64,000 nt of DNA, from positions 806,001-870,000 of the forward strand of contig NZ_CP070973.1 in the NCBI RefSeq assembly GCF_017086405.1. Reading direction: 5' to 3'. This stretch comes from Mycobacterium gordonae. GTDB taxonomy: Bacteria; Actinomycetota; Actinomycetes; Mycobacteriales; Mycobacteriaceae. Both the position numbers and the translations under genes were made by a program. How positions within the stretch are numbered: position 1 is the first letter of the stretch; the number at the start of each line of letters is the position of its first letter. The notes below the pieces were generated by a model. It was not told where the DNA came from, did not search any database, and was given only the letters and a program-made list of their open reading frames with translations. This document shows, piece after piece, positions 15,283 through 25,870 of this stretch.

Positions 15283-16149
15283 ATGCGCGGGATCATCCTG
15301 GCCGGCGGTTCGGGCACCCGTCTGTATCCGATCACCATGGGCATCAGCAAGCAGCTGCTCCCGGTTTACGACAAGCCGATGATCTACTACCCGCTGACCA
15401 CGCTGATGATGGCCGGCATCCGCGACATTCTGATGATCACCACCCCGCACGACGCGGCCGGGTTCCACCGACTCCTCGGTGACGGCACGCAATTCGGGAT
15501 CAACCTGACCTACGCCGTTCAGGAAAGGCCGGACGGCCTGGCTCAGGCATTCGTGCTGGGTGCCGACCACATCGGCGGCGATTCAGTGGCATTGGTGTTG
15601 GGCGACAACATCTTTTACGGGCCTGGGTTGGGTACCAGCCTGAGTCGGTTCCAATCCATCAGTGGCGGAGCGGTTTTCGCGTACTGGGTGGCTAACCCAT
15701 CGGCCTACGGTGTGGTGGAATTCGACGCAGGTGGCTTGGCAGTCTCGCTGGAGGAGAAACCGGCCACGCCGAAATCGCAATATGCCGTGCCAGGTCTGTA
15801 CTTCTATGACAACGACGTGGTCGAGATTGCCAAGGGTCTGAAGAAATCCGCGCGTGGTGAGTACGAGATCACCGAGGTGAACCAGATCTACCTGAATCAA
15901 GGCCGGCTGGCCGTCGAGGTCCTGGCTCGCGGCACCGCGTGGCTGGACACCGGTACGTTCGATTCCTTGCTGGACGCGGCGGATTTCGTCAGGACGCTGG
16001 AGCTACGGCAGGGCCTGAAGGTCAGCGTGCCCGAAGAGGTGGCCTGGCGATTGGGCTGGATCGACGACGAGCAGTTGGCGCAGCGCGGGAAGAGCCTGAT
16101 CAAGTCCGGCTACGGGAACTACCTACTGGGACTGTTGGAACGCGGGTGA
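15283..16149 (+). CDS. rmlA: Glucose-1-phosphate thymidylyltransferase
   Basis: 288 residues, the normal length of RmlA. The enzyme makes dTDP-glucose from dTTP and glucose-1-phosphate, the first step to dTDP-rhamnose for the arabinogalactan linker. The nucleotide-binding start [18 protein letters not shown] is intact, as are [23 protein letters not shown]-type [12 protein letters not shown] and the [14 protein letters not shown] segment. AAGGAGTCA precedes the ATG. It matches Rv0334 in sequence type and position. It ends 10 bp before a convergent PE_PGRS gene. Confidence 0.95.
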   Translation: MRGIILAGGSGTRLYPITMGISKQLLPVYDKPMIYYPLTTLMMAGIRDILMITTPHDAAGFHRLLGDGTQFGINLTYAVQERPDGLAQAFVLGADHIGGDSVALVLGDNIFYGPGLGTSLSRFQSISGGAVFAYWVANPSAYGVVEFDAGGLAVSLEEKPATPKSQYAVPGLYFYDNDVVEIAKGLKKSARGEYEITEVNQIYLNQGRLAVEVLARGTAWLDTGTFDSLLDAADFVRTLELRQGLKVSVPEEVAWRLGWIDDEQLAQRGKSLIKSGYGNYLLGLLERG

Positions 16150-16159
16150 TCTCGCTGTT

Positions 16160-17176
16160 CTAGGGCTGGCCGGGCAATCCGTCCGCGCCAAACAGCACTC
16201 CGCCAGGGCCGCCGACGTTGGGGCTCCCCTTCGTGGTGCCGCCTCCGCCGTTCCCGCCATTGCCGCCGTCACCGAACAGCCCGGCCGCGCCGCCATAACC
16301 GCCCGACCCGCCTGTCGCCGTGCTGGTGCCGCCGGCCCCGCCGTTGTTGAACAGCCCTGTGCCGCCGTTCCCGCCGAACCCGCCTACGCCCACGGTCGTG
16401 GGCCCACCGGTGCCGCCTGCCCCGGCGATGCCGAACAACCCGGAATTACCCCCGCCGCCGCCATTACCGCCGGCGGTGGCGCCGTACCCCCCGGGGCCGC
16501 CGGTGCCACCGCTTGAGAACGAGAACACCCCACTGGTCCCGCCCATCCCGCCGTTTCCGCCAATCCCGGCCACAGCCAAGCCGCCGGCTCCGCCGGTGCC
16601 CCCGGTACCCCAAAGCCATCCCCCGACCCCGCCGGCGCCGCCCGTCGTCGTGCCAATTCCGCCGGCGCCGCTGGCGCCCCCAGTGCCGAACAGCCCGGCG
16701 GGACCGCCATTTCCGCCGTTTTGGCCAGGTCCGCCGGACCCTCCGGCCCCGCCGTTACCGATCAGGATTCCGCCGGCTTGGCCGTTCGCCCCGGTGCCGG
16801 GCGCCCCGTTGGCGCCGTTGCCGATCAGCGGGCGCCCCAACAGTGCCTGGGTGGGGGCATTGACCAGGTCCAGAGGCGGCTGCAGTAGCGCCGCGGCGGC
16901 GGCCTCCGCAGTGGCATACGCGTTCGCACCGGCGGTCAAGGTGGCCTCGAACTGCGCTTGAAACGCCGCCGCCTGCGCGCTCAAGATCTGATACGCCTGG
17001 CCGTGCGCCCCGAACAGCGCCGCGATGGCCGCCGAAATGTCGTCGGCGCCCGCCGCCAGCACGCCCGTGGTCGGGGCAGCGGCGGCAGCGTTCGCCTCAC
17101 TGAGTGTCGAACCGATGTTGGCCAGATCAGTTGCCGCCGCAGCCACTATCTCTGGTGGCACCACCACATACGACAT
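16160..17176 (-). CDS. PE_PGRS family protein
   Basis: 338 residues. The PE domain ([20 protein letters not shown], residues 1-~95) precedes the standard [20 protein letters not shown] linker. A PGRS region of GGAGGxGG repeats then runs to the end (LPGQP), with no separate C-terminal domain. Such proteins are exported by ESX-5 and sit on the cell surface. It occupies the place of PE6 (Rv0335c) beside rmlA. It is paralogous to the next gene at 17,337. Confidence 0.9.
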   Translation of the reverse strand: MSYVVVPPEIVAAAATDLANIGSTLSEANAAAAAPTTGVLAAGADDISAAIAALFGAHGQAYQILSAQAAAFQAQFEATLTAGANAYATAEAAAAALLQPPLDLVNAPTQALLGRPLIGNGANGAPGTGANGQAGGILIGNGGAGGSGGPGQNGGNGGPAGLFGTGGASGAGGIGTTTGGAGGVGGWLWGTGGTGGAGGLAVAGIGGNGGMGGTSGVFSFSSGGTGGPGGYGATAGGNGGGGGNSGLFGIAGAGGTGGPTTVGVGGFGGNGGTGLFNNGGAGGTSTATGGSGGYGGAAGLFGDGGNGGNGGGGTTKGSPNVGGPGGVLFGADGLPGQP

Positions 17177-17336
17177 TGCTCAATACCCCCGGAGTCATCG
17201 TTGACACAGCGGATAAGAGCGTCGCGCATCGCCGAGGGGGCCTAATAGGGGATTTCGCGCCTACTGGTGTGCGCCATTAGACAGTTTCCAGCAGTGCGCC
17301 CTTCGATTGGGCGGCATCTGGCTTCAGGGACAAAGC

Positions 17337-18779
17337 CTAGGACGATCCGAAGTTGCCGGTCTGGCCGAGAAGTACCCCGCCGGCGCCGGGGAGACCCGCG
17401 GTGCCGACACCAGATCTGCCGACGTTGCCGCCGTTTCCGCCGTTGCCTATCAGGATGGCGTCACCGCCGTTGCCGCCATTCCCGCCCGGGATGCCGTTCG
17501 GTCCCGGGACCCCGCCCGCGCCGCCGGCACCACCGTCGCCGATCACTCCCGCCCTGCCGCCGGCGCCGCCATTGCCGCCGATTGCACCCAGACTGCTGCT
17601 GGCGAACGAGGTTCCGCCGGATCCGCCCGCTCCGCCCGTGCCGAAGAGGCTGCCGCCGTTACCGCCGGCACCGCCGTTGCCGCCAATGGCTGTCCCAAGG
17701 TTGTTGGGGGTGAAGGCGGCGCCGCCGGTGCCGCCGACCCCGCCGTTGCCGAACAGGCCACTGGCGCCGCCATGGCCTCCCTTGCCCGCGGTGGTGGGTC
17801 CGGTGGGGCTGAAGCTCTGTCCGCCGGTACCGCCGGCTCCACCGGCTCCGAAAATCTGCCCGCTGTTGCCGCCACTACCGCCGGCGCCGGCTGTGGTGGT
17901 GCCCCCTCCGCCGGTCCCGCCGACTCCGCCGTCACCGAACAGCGTCCCGCCGGCGCCGCCGTTGCCGCCTGCTCCGCCTGGCCCGAAGCTGCCAAAGCCA
18001 CCGGCGCCGCCGATGCCACCGCCGCCGCCGAACAGGCCGCCCGCACCACCGTTGCCGCCGACTCCGCCGCCGGTCAATCCGGTACTGCCGCTGCCGCCGC
18101 TTCCTCCGGCCCCACCGGCGCCGAAGAGCGTGCCGGCGGCGCCGCCGTTGCCGCCGATCCCGCCATTGACTCCGGCGCCGCCGGAACCGCCGACGCCGCC
18201 GTTGCCGAACAACAGCCCGCCGGAGCCGCCGTTACCGCCAGCGGTGCCGTTGTTGGGATCCGTTGCGAATCCGCCGGCGCCGCCCGCCCCGCCGTTGCCG
18301 AACAGACCGGCCGCGCCGCCGTTGCCGCCCCGCTGGTCTGGGCCACCGGACCCGCCGGCCCCGCCGTCGCCGAATAGCCACCCGCCCGCGGACCCGTTTT
18401 GACCGCTCCCGGTGGCCCCGTTGGCTCCGTTGCCGATCAGCGGCCGCCCGGTGAGGGTCTGGAAGGGCGAGTTCAGCACGTCCAGCGCAGCCGCTTGCGC
18501 ATTGGTCGCTTCGGCGCTGGCGTAGGCGCCGGCATTGCCGCTCAGCAACTGCATGAATTGGTCATGAAATGACGCCGCTTGGGCGCTGAGGACTTGGTAG
18601 GCATGCCCGTGCAGACCGAACATTGCGGCGATGGCCGCGGAAATCTCGTCTGCGCCGGCTGCGAGCACCTCGGTTGTGGGGATCGCCGCAGCCGCGTTGG
18701 CCTCGGTGAGAATTGATCCGATGCCGGCCACGTCCGATGCCGCCGCAGACACCAGTTCCGGCGCGACGTTAAGAAATGA
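17337..18779 (-). CDS. PE_PGRS family protein
   Basis: About 480 residues from ATG 18779 ([20 protein letters not shown]) with GGAGGTTGG upstream. PE domain ~1-95, linker [18 protein letters not shown], then a long PGRS domain. Longer inserts recur in the repeats (for example [16 protein letters not shown]), and the protein ends [11 protein letters not shown]. No catalytic C-terminal domain. PE domain and linker closely match the upstream PE_PGRS gene, suggesting tandem duplication. Expected to be surface-exposed through ESX-5. Confidence 0.9.
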   Translation of the reverse strand, partial: SFLNVAPELVSAAASDVAGIGSILTEANAAAAIPTTEVLAAGADEISAAIAAMFGLHGHAYQVLSAQAASFHDQFMQLLSGNAGAYASAEATNAQAAALDVLNSPFQTLTGRPLIGNGANGATGSGQNGSAGGWLFGDGGAGGSGGPDQRGGNGGAAGLFGNGGAGGAGGFATDPNNGTAGGNGGSGGLLFGNGGVGGSGGAGVNGGIGGNGGAAGTLFGAGGAGGSGGSGSTGLTGGGVGGNGGAGGLFGGGGGIGGAGGFGSFGPGGAGGNGGAGGTLFGDGGVGGTGGGGTTTAGAGGSGGNSGQIFGAGGAGGTGGQSFSPTGPTTAGKGGHGGASGLFGNGGVGGTGGAAFTPNNLGTAIGGNGGAGGNGGSLFGTGGAGGSGGTSFASSSLGAIGGNGGAGGRAGVIGDGGAGGAGGVPGPNGIPGGNGGNGGDAILIGNGGNGGNVGRSGVGTAGLPGAGGVLLGQTGNFGSS

Positions 18780-18893
18780 CATACCAACCTCCCGATAGGT
18801 TGACACAGTTGGGCGTGCTCACGCGGTGGCACGGCGAACCGCGGATCCGCATCGTATTCGATGCGGGTCACCCTGCGGCGGGAATGCGCAGAG

Positions 18894-20183
18894 TTACTGC
18901 CGGTAACTGGTCAGGAAGTTGCCGAGGCGTTCGATTGCCTTGGCGAGATCGCGTGCCCACGGCAAAGTGACAATGCGCAGGTGATCCGGTTCCGGCCAGT
19001 TGAATCCCGTGCCCTGGGTGACGAGGATCTTCTCCTGCAGCAACAGGTCGAGGACGAGTTGTTCATCGTCGGCGATGTCGTAGACCTCGGGGTCCAGCCG
19101 GGGGAAGGCGTATAGCGCGCCCTCCGGCTTGGTGCACGACACCCCGGGTATTTCGTTGAGCTTGTTCCAGGCCACGTCACGCTGTTCGAGCAGGCGGCCG
19201 CCGGGCAGCACCAGGTCCTCGATGCTCTGGTGGCCGCCGAGGGCGACCTGAATGGCATGTTGCGCCGGGACATTTGGGCACAGGCGCATGTTGGCCAGTA
19301 AGCTGATTCCCTCGATGAAGCTGCTGGCGTGGTCCTTGGGACCGGTGATGGCCAGCCAGCCGGCCCGGTATCCGGCGACTCGGTAGGCCTTGGACAGACC
19401 GTTGAACGTCAGGCACAGCATGTCTGGTGCCAGCGATGCCACGTTGATGTGCTTGGCATCGTCGTAGAGGATTTTGTCGTAGATCTCGTCGGCGAGTAGC
19501 AGCAGTTGATGCTTGCGCGCCAAAGCCACCATTTCAGTAAGGATTTCGCGGCTGTACACCGCGCCGGTCGGGTTGTTGGGGTTGATCACCACCAGCGCCT
19601 TGGTGCGCTCGGTGATCTTGGATTCCAGGTCGGCGATGTCGGGCTGCCAGCCCTGGGTCTCGTCACACAGGTAGTGCACCGGCGTGCCACCGGCCAGCGA
19701 GGTCGACGCCGTCCACAGCGGGTAGTCCGGTGCGGGAATCAACACCTGGTCGCCGTTGTCGAGTAAGGCTTGCAGGGTCATCGTGATGAGCTCGGAAACC
19801 CCATTGCCCAGATAGACGTCGTCGACGTCGAACCGGGGGAATCCGTCGACCAGTTCGTAGCGGGTGACCACCGCCCGACGTGCCGGCAGGATGCCCTTGG
19901 AATCGGAGTAGCCCTGCGCGTAGGGCAGCGCCTGGATCATGTCGCGCATGATCACGTCGGGTGCCTCGAAGCCGAACGGCGCGGGATTGCCGATGTTGAG
20001 CTTGAGGATGCGGTGCCCTTCGGCCTCCAGCCGGGCGGCGTGCTGGTGTACGGGCCCGCGGATCTCGTACAGGACGTCTTGCAGCTTGGACGACTGAGCG
20101 AACACGCGCTGCCGGTGATGGCCGGAGGTGTGCGCGGGCAGCTGGTGAGTAGTCACGTCAACCATGCTCCCATCGCTGTCCAC
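18894..20183 (-). CDS. aspC: Aspartate aminotransferase-type PLP enzyme
   Basis: 429 residues, the length of mycobacterial AspC (Rv0337c). This fold-type I aminotransferase shows NIGNPAPFGFEAP, GNGVSELITMTLQ, VVINPNNPTGAVYS (substrate/PLP contacts), LLADEIYDKI (Asp-Tyr) and the PLP-lysine segment FNGLSKAYRVAGYRAGW. It transfers amino groups between aspartate or alanine and 2-oxoglutarate. It starts 30 bp downstream of the Fe-S reductase gene on the same strand. ATG 20165 (MVDVTTHQ) is a shorter possible start. Confidence 0.93.
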   Translation of the reverse strand: MDSDGSMVDVTTHQLPAHTSGHHRQRVFAQSSKLQDVLYEIRGPVHQHAARLEAEGHRILKLNIGNPAPFGFEAPDVIMRDMIQALPYAQGYSDSKGILPARRAVVTRYELVDGFPRFDVDDVYLGNGVSELITMTLQALLDNGDQVLIPAPDYPLWTASTSLAGGTPVHYLCDETQGWQPDIADLESKITERTKALVVINPNNPTGAVYSREILTEMVALARKHQLLLLADEIYDKILYDDAKHINVASLAPDMLCLTFNGLSKAYRVAGYRAGWLAITGPKDHASSFIEGISLLANMRLCPNVPAQHAIQVALGGHQSIEDLVLPGGRLLEQRDVAWNKLNEIPGVSCTKPEGALYAFPRLDPEVYDIADDEQLVLDLLLQEKILVTQGTGFNWPEPDHLRIVTLPWARDLAKAIERLGNFLTSYRQ

Positions 20184-20213
20184 CGATATTTGCTGATCGG
20201 TGCAAAACCGTGA

Positions 20214-23200
20214 TCAGCGCTTACCCGGCGGGCGCACACCCTTGGCCAGACCCAGGCCCTTGACCGGCGCGGCAGGTGCGGCCGGGGGAGTCGGGTCACC
20301 GTTGGATTCGGCGGAGGGTGCAGGTTCGGACTTTGCTTCGGGCTCCGCTTGGGCCTCCGGCTCCGGTTCCGCCGGTGCGGCGGGTGCCGCGGGTGCGCTC
20401 TTCTTCGCACCGGGCCGCTTGGCGCCGGCCGCGATACCCAGCCCCTTGACCGGCACTTCCGGTTTGGCCGGCGCGGCGGGAGCTTCAGCGGGCGCGGCTG
20501 CCTCAGCCTTGGCCGGTTCCGCCTTGGCCGGCTCCGCCACCGCGGGCGCGGCCTTCTTTGCGCCGGGGCGCTTGGCTCCGGCGGCCATGCCCAGACCCTT
20601 CACGGGCGCGGCCGGGGCTGACTTTTCCGCGGGTGCAGTCTCGGCGGGCGCCGCGGTCGCCTTGCCTGCTTCGGCAGGCGCGGCTTTCTTGGCCCCGGGG
20701 CGTTTGGCTCCCGCGGCCATCCCCAGTCCCTTGGCGGGGGCGGCCGTGCTGGCGGCTTCCTCCGTAGCCGGTGATGCGGCGGCGGCCGGCGCCTTCTTGG
20801 CTCCGGGGCGCTTGGCGCCGCCCGCAAGGCCGAGACCTTTGGCCGGCGCCGCAGGCGCGGTCGCAGCGGGCTTTTCGGCAGGCTCGGCAGGCTCGGCTGC
20901 CGGTGCTTCGGCGGGCGCCTGTGCAGGAGCGGCCGCGGCGGCCTTGGGCTTGGCCTTCTCCGCCTTGGCGGCCCGCTCTTCGGCTTCCTTGGCCGCCGTG
21001 CCTTTCTCGGGCAGCTTCACGCTGTCGCGGTCCAGTGAAGCGAGCAACACTTGGGCCACGTCGAGCACCTCGACACCGCTGCGGCCTGCTTCTTCCTGGC
21101 GGTCATTGACACCGTCGGTGACCATCACCCGGCAGAACGGGCATGCGACGGCGACCGTGGCGGCGTTGGTGGCCAGCGCCTCGTCGACGCGCTCGTGGTT
21201 GATGCGCTTGCCGATGTGTTCTTCCATCCACATGCGGGCACCACCCGCGCCGCAGCAGAAGCTGCGCTCGGCGTGGCGCGGCATCTCGGTGAGGTTGGCG
21301 CCCGCGGCCCCGATCAGCTCACGCGGCGCCTCGTACACCTTGTTGTGACGACCCAGGTAGCAGGGGTCGTGGTAGGTGATGTCCTGCGACACGGAATTGA
21401 CCGGGACCAGCTTGTTGTCCCGCACCAGCCGGTTCAGTAGCTGAGTGTGGTGCAGCACCGTGTAGTTGCTGCCGAGTTGGCGGTACTCCTTACCCAGGGT
21501 GTTGAAGCAGTGCGGGCAGGTGACGACGATCTTGCGGTCGACGGTCTCCACCCCTTCGAAGAGGCCGTCGAGGGTCTCGACGGCCTGCTGAGCCAGCTGC
21601 TGGAACAGGAACTCGTTGCCCGAGCGGCGGGCGGAGTCACCGTTACAGGTCTCGCCCGTGCCCAGGACCAGGTACTTGACTCCGGCGATGGAAAGCAGTT
21701 CGGCCACGGCCTTGGTGGTCTTTTTCGCCTTGTCGTCGTAGGCGCCGGCGCATCCCACCCAGAACAGGTACTCGTAGCCGTCGAAGCTCTCGACGTCCTG
21801 GCCGTAGACGGGGACATCGAAGTCGACCTCGTCGATCCAGGCGGTGCGGTCGGAGGCGTTCTGGCCCCACGGGTTGCCTTTGTTCTCCAGATTCTTGAAC
21901 AGCACTGACAGTTCGGAGGGGAACTCCGACTCCATCATCACCTGGTAGCGGCGCATATCGACGATGTGGTCGATGTGCTCGATGTCGACCGGGCACTGCT
22001 CCACACACGCGCCGCACGTCACGCAGGACCACAACACGTCGGGATCGATAACTCCGCCTTGTTCGGCGGTGCCGACCAGAGGGCGGGTGGCCTGCTCGGG
22101 ACCGGAGCCCAGGATACGGCCGAAGCCGGACTCGGGGACGTGGTGCTCCTCCGCGTGCTTTTCACCGCGCAGTTCTTCGCCGAGCCCACCTTCGGGTGTG
22201 CTTTCCAGCGGGGACACTTTCTCACCGAGGATGTAGGGCGCTTTGGCCATCCAGTGATCGCGCAGATCCATGATCACGAGCTTGGGCGACAGCGGCTTGG
22301 AGGTATTCCAGGCCGGGCACTGCGACTGGCATCGTCCGCACTCGGTACAGGTGGCGAAGTCGAGCATGCCCTTCCAGGTGAAGTCCTCGATCTTGCCGCG
22401 GCCGAATTCGGCGTCGTCGGGCGGGTTTTCGAAGTCGATGGGTTTGCCGTCGGCTTCCAGCGGCAGCAGCGGGCCCAAACCGTCGGGGAGTCGCTTGAAG
22501 GTGACGTTGATCGGAGCGAGGAAGATGTGCAGGTGCTTGGAGTGCAGGACGATCAGCAGGAAGACGAGCGCTACAGCGATGTGGGCCAGTAGCGCAACGG
22601 TCTCGATCCACTCGTTGGCCGTCGCGCCCAACGGGCTCATGAGCGTGCCCATGGCGTGGGAGAAGAATGCGCCGCCGCCGTAGGGGAGTGTTCCGGTATT
22701 AGCCGATGCGCCTCGGAAAATTGCGAAGCTCAGGATGACCAGGAAAATCATGAAGAGGATCAGCCACGCGCCGCCGGTGTGCGAACCGTAGAACCGTGAT
22801 TGACGGCCGTATTCCTTTGGCTCCGAGCGCAACCGGATGATCGAAAACGTGACAATGCCGAATACCACGCTGAGGGCGATGAAGTCTTGCAGGAAGCCCA
22901 ACGCGTCCCAACGTCCGACGATCGGGATGTGGAAATTGGATTGGAAAAGGGTGCCGTAGGCCTCGACATAGACCGTGGCGAGGATGAAGAAGCCCCACAT
23001 CGTGAAAAAATGCGCCAAACCCGGGATTGACCACTTGAGCAACTTGCGTTGCCCGAACACTTCGGCGATCTGTGTCCAGACGCGGGTGCCGATGTGGTCG
23101 GTGCGTCCGGAGGCCGGTTGGCCGGACATGACGAGCTTGTACAACCACCAGACGCGCTTGAGCGCCAGCGCTCCCACCACCGCGGTCATGCCCAAGCCCA

Positions 23201-23231
23201 CTATGAGCCGGATGAGGGTGTGTGTGGTCAC
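20214..23231 (-). CDS. Large membrane-anchored iron-sulfur heterodisulfide-reductase-like protein
   Basis: 1005 residues, orthologous in layout to Rv0338c. Several N-terminal membrane spans (~5-25, 70-90, 105-130, 155-175, 215-235) resemble a cytochrome b/nitrate-reductase gamma-type anchor. Two 4Fe-4S motifs follow, CTECGRCQSQCP and CVTCGACVEQCP, then two cysteine-rich CCG-type domains with CNGDSARRSG, CPHCFNTLG, DPCYLGRHNKVY and FCCGAGGARMWMEEH. The Ala/Pro-rich C-terminus (~740-1005) carries five copies of KGLGxAxGAKRPGAKK. It probably passes electrons between the quinone pool and a soluble donor or acceptor. It is longer than I recall for M. tuberculosis (882 residues), the difference lying in the tail. 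Confidence 0.9.
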   Translation of the reverse strand: MTTHTLIRLIVGLGMTAVVGALALKRVWWLYKLVMSGQPASGRTDHIGTRVWTQIAEVFGQRKLLKWSIPGLAHFFTMWGFFILATVYVEAYGTLFQSNFHIPIVGRWDALGFLQDFIALSVVFGIVTFSIIRLRSEPKEYGRQSRFYGSHTGGAWLILFMIFLVILSFAIFRGASANTGTLPYGGGAFFSHAMGTLMSPLGATANEWIETVALLAHIAVALVFLLIVLHSKHLHIFLAPINVTFKRLPDGLGPLLPLEADGKPIDFENPPDDAEFGRGKIEDFTWKGMLDFATCTECGRCQSQCPAWNTSKPLSPKLVIMDLRDHWMAKAPYILGEKVSPLESTPEGGLGEELRGEKHAEEHHVPESGFGRILGSGPEQATRPLVGTAEQGGVIDPDVLWSCVTCGACVEQCPVDIEHIDHIVDMRRYQVMMESEFPSELSVLFKNLENKGNPWGQNASDRTAWIDEVDFDVPVYGQDVESFDGYEYLFWVGCAGAYDDKAKKTTKAVAELLSIAGVKYLVLGTGETCNGDSARRSGNEFLFQQLAQQAVETLDGLFEGVETVDRKIVVTCPHCFNTLGKEYRQLGSNYTVLHHTQLLNRLVRDNKLVPVNSVSQDITYHDPCYLGRHNKVYEAPRELIGAAGANLTEMPRHAERSFCCGAGGARMWMEEHIGKRINHERVDEALATNAATVAVACPFCRVMVTDGVNDRQEEAGRSGVEVLDVAQVLLASLDRDSVKLPEKGTAAKEAEERAAKAEKAKPKAAAAAPAQAPAEAPAAEPAEPAEKPAATAPAAPAKGLGLAGGAKRPGAKKAPAAAASPATEEAASTAAPAKGLGMAAGAKRPGAKKAAPAEAGKATAAPAETAPAEKSAPAAPVKGLGMAAGAKRPGAKKAAPAVAEPAKAEPAKAEAAAPAEAPAAPAKPEVPVKGLGIAAGAKRPGAKKSAPAAPAAPAEPEPEAQAEPEAKSEPAPSAESNGDPTPPAAPAAPVKGLGLAKGVRPPGKR

Positions 23232-23330
23232 CGAAGGCCACCTCGATTCATCGTCATTCAGATGCCATGGGGCGCGGATGCGCCTTTGCTAGTCAACCTG
23301 CCCAATACTGACATCTTCGTGGGATTCGCC

Positions 23331-23349
23331 GCGAGATAGGCAAACCTAA
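23331..23349. promoter_or_regulatory. Possible IdeR (iron box)-like site upstream of the Fe-S reductase
   Basis: The 19 bases ending TAGGCAAACCTAA match the mycobacterial iron-box consensus at 13 of 19 positions. The 3' half is almost perfect and the 5' half is poor. The site is about 100 bp upstream of the reductase start and overlaps a separate symmetrical element, GCAAAC-CTAA-GTTTGC. Iron control of a large Fe-S protein is plausible, but the half-site quality keeps confidence low. Confidence 0.3.
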
Positions 23350-23400
23350 GTTTGCGCAGATCACCAGCCCACCAGAGTGCGGTGTGATCAGGCGTACATC

Positions 23401-25794
23401 TCAGCTTTGCGGAGTCAGCATCGCCCGCAGCATCGACAGCATCTCCGAGCGCGAGCCGGCGCCGAGCCGGCGACGGATTCGGGCGACGTGATGCTCGACC
23501 GTTTTTGCCGAGATGAACAGTTGGCCGCCGATATCGCGGTAGGGCATGCCCAGCAGGAGTAGTTCGGCGACTTCGCGTTCGCGGTCGGACAACGGTGATC
23601 CCGACGGTGGCTGGCGTGGGGTCGACGCGGCGGGTTGCCTTTGCCCCTCGCCGCCGGGCGCTTCGACGAAACCCACCACTTTGAGGTCGCGGGCGAGCTG
23701 CAGCATGGCGCCGGATACCCGGGGGTCGGATGTCTGCAGCGCTGCCTGGCCCGCGAGCCGGGTGGCGTCGGAGGTCAACCCGACATGTGCCAACGACCGC
23801 GCAGCCGTGCTGACCTCGTCGGCGTGCACCTGTCCGGCAAGCACTTTCAGCCAGGTTCGCCCGGCAACCGAAAGGGCTTGGGCGAGAGTGCTTCGTGCCG
23901 TTGCGGCGCTGAGGGCCTGGCCGTGTGGTGCGACGGACTCCGGCGAGTTGGTAAGGATTCCGGCGTGTACACCGGCCCAGTGCAACGGAACCGACCACAG
24001 TGGCGGGTTTCCCAGGGAATCGAGCAGCGCGAACGCCTGATCCAAGGTGTGTTGCAACTGATCCACCTCGCGCATGCGGGCGGCCGCGACCCACAGTTCG
24101 CCCAGCGGCAGTAGCGCAAACAGGTCCACGGAGCACTCCGCGAGGACCTCGACTGCTGCGTACCAGTGCTGTTGCAGCCCGCCGGTATCGCCGCTGCGGC
24201 GCGCGATGGCGGTTTGTAGGGCCGTGGCCCACAACGCATCTCGACGATGCAGGCTGGCGCCGGAAACGGCGGTGACGTCGGCGCCGGCCGACGGCAGTTG
24301 GCCGTCTTGCATCTTGATCCAGCCGGAGAGAAGTAGGTGCCGGTACCTGAAGAGCGATTCGGCGTCCGCGCGTACCGCGCGGCCGATCACACTGTGGGCG
24401 CGCACCGGGTCCCCGCCGTGTATCGCGGCCAAGGTAACCAGTGCCGCCGGGCTGTCCGGGAAGACTTCGCCAATCGGTTGTTCGACCGCGATGGCCTGGC
24501 TGAGCTTGGCCATGGCAGTCGGATAGGGCTGGTCCATCGTCAGCAAGAGGCCTTCGGCGAGGCTGCGGGACGCGCGCGCGGCAATCGTCGGTGGACCGGA
24601 GTCCTTGAGTCCCACCGCGGCATGGGCCGTAGCTAGGTCACCCGTTGCGGCGAGCACGATCGCACCCGCTGAGGCCACGACAGAATCCGGATACGGACCG
24701 AGCCAGCCGAACAATTCGGCCGCCTGACCGGAGTTGCCATCGTGGGTCGCGACGCTGGCTGCGATCCGCACGGCCGCGGCGCGCTCGGAGAAATCTTGCG
24801 AGCCGAGCAGACTGTCGGCCAGTGATCCGGCGGCTGTACAGTCGCCGCTCAGGGCGAGTGCATCAGCTAGTCGTGGCGTAAGGCCCGAAGCTCCGATCCG
24901 GACTGCTGCCCGGTAGAATCGCGCGACTTGGGCTGCGTCGCCACGGATTTCGGCTGCGTGATGGGTGAGGATCGCTGCCAACCGGTCATCACTGAGGCCG
25001 TGTTCGGCGAGCCGCAGCGCGAAGTCCGCTGACACTGCTGAGATATCGAGTTGTGAACGCAGTAAAGAGGTTTCGACTTCACGGTGGTGGGCGTTGCCGA
25101 CGGTCTGGGCGACGCATTCATGAACCAGCTGCAGAAACGCGGGCGGGTGTGACGGTTCGACGAGGCCGCTGGCATGTGCCCGATCGACCACGACCCTGGC
25201 GTCGACCACTGAAATGCTAAGCACCGCAGCGATATCGGTGGCACCCAGGGCCTGGGCCAGCGACATGATCAGCAGCGCGTCGAGGTCGTGTTCTTCGATT
25301 CGGCGCAGCCGCTCGATCAGTGCGTGTTTCGCCGCATGCGACTGACCACCTCGCGACACGGCGTGTACGAGAAACGGCAGACCTGCGGTGTAGTCCAGTT
25401 GATGTTCGGGGACCGGCAGCATGCCGAGCGTTATCCGCGGTCGTTCCCTTGCAATAGCCGTCGTCAGGGAACGCAGAGTCGCGCGCTGCTCATGGGGCTC
25501 GGCGGCGGCGACGACGGTAGCGCGGCTATCGCCGACGCGTTCGATGAGCTTGTGTAGCTCGGCGTCGGTGAGCTGGTGCGCCTCGTCGACGACGAACGCC
25601 GACTCGGGCGGATCGTCATGGCGCGGCGGTCGCGTCATCACCGGGACGCCGGCATGGAGCAGGCTATCGCGGGCAGCAGCGAGCAGGGTCGTCTTGCCGG
25701 TGCCGATGCCTCCGACGATCATCGCCTTGACGGGGTTCGTCGCAGCGTGGGTGAGATCGTCGAGGACGTCCCGGGCAGCACGCGAGAACTCCAA
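23401..25794 (-). CDS. iniR: LuxR/MalT-type (STAND-like) regulator of iniBAC
   Basis: 797 residues. The N-terminal NTPase has Walker A GGIGTGKTT (~29-37) and Walker B SAFVVDEAHQL (~66-76). A long helical, TPR-like middle follows, and a C-terminal LuxR helix-turn-helix (LSDREREVAELLLLGMPYRDIGGQLFISAKTVEHHVARIRRRLG, ~730-775). This is the layout of Rv0339c, which I recall being named IniR, a trehalose-monomycolate-responsive activator of iniBAC. It is divergent from the Rv0340-like gene and sits one gene from iniB, which fits a local regulator. Family certain; ligand is by recall. Confidence 0.88.
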   Translation of the reverse strand: MEFSRAARDVLDDLTHAATNPVKAMIVGGIGTGKTTLLAAARDSLLHAGVPVMTRPPRHDDPPESAFVVDEAHQLTDAELHKLIERVGDSRATVVAAAEPHEQRATLRSLTTAIARERPRITLGMLPVPEHQLDYTAGLPFLVHAVSRGGQSHAAKHALIERLRRIEEHDLDALLIMSLAQALGATDIAAVLSISVVDARVVVDRAHASGLVEPSHPPAFLQLVHECVAQTVGNAHHREVETSLLRSQLDISAVSADFALRLAEHGLSDDRLAAILTHHAAEIRGDAAQVARFYRAAVRIGASGLTPRLADALALSGDCTAAGSLADSLLGSQDFSERAAAVRIAASVATHDGNSGQAAELFGWLGPYPDSVVASAGAIVLAATGDLATAHAAVGLKDSGPPTIAARASRSLAEGLLLTMDQPYPTAMAKLSQAIAVEQPIGEVFPDSPAALVTLAAIHGGDPVRAHSVIGRAVRADAESLFRYRHLLLSGWIKMQDGQLPSAGADVTAVSGASLHRRDALWATALQTAIARRSGDTGGLQQHWYAAVEVLAECSVDLFALLPLGELWVAAARMREVDQLQHTLDQAFALLDSLGNPPLWSVPLHWAGVHAGILTNSPESVAPHGQALSAATARSTLAQALSVAGRTWLKVLAGQVHADEVSTAARSLAHVGLTSDATRLAGQAALQTSDPRVSGAMLQLARDLKVVGFVEAPGGEGQRQPAASTPRQPPSGSPLSDREREVAELLLLGMPYRDIGGQLFISAKTVEHHVARIRRRLGAGSRSEMLSMLRAMLTPQS

Positions 25795-25870
25795 GCGCCA
25801 ACCCCCTGTGCTCCAACGGTCACCAGCGGCTCATCAACCATAGCCGTTTGGCCCCCGTAGCTCGGTACTT

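Noticed and set aside
17353..18402. Proline-rich plus-strand frames over PE_PGRS genes
   Set aside because: Antisense of GGxGG codons. The minus strand carries PE domains with ribosome sites.
20200..21348. Gly/Ala-rich plus-strand frame opposite the Fe-S reductase tail
   Set aside because: Antisense of the Ala/Pro/Lys repeats. The reductase frame is continuous and conserved.
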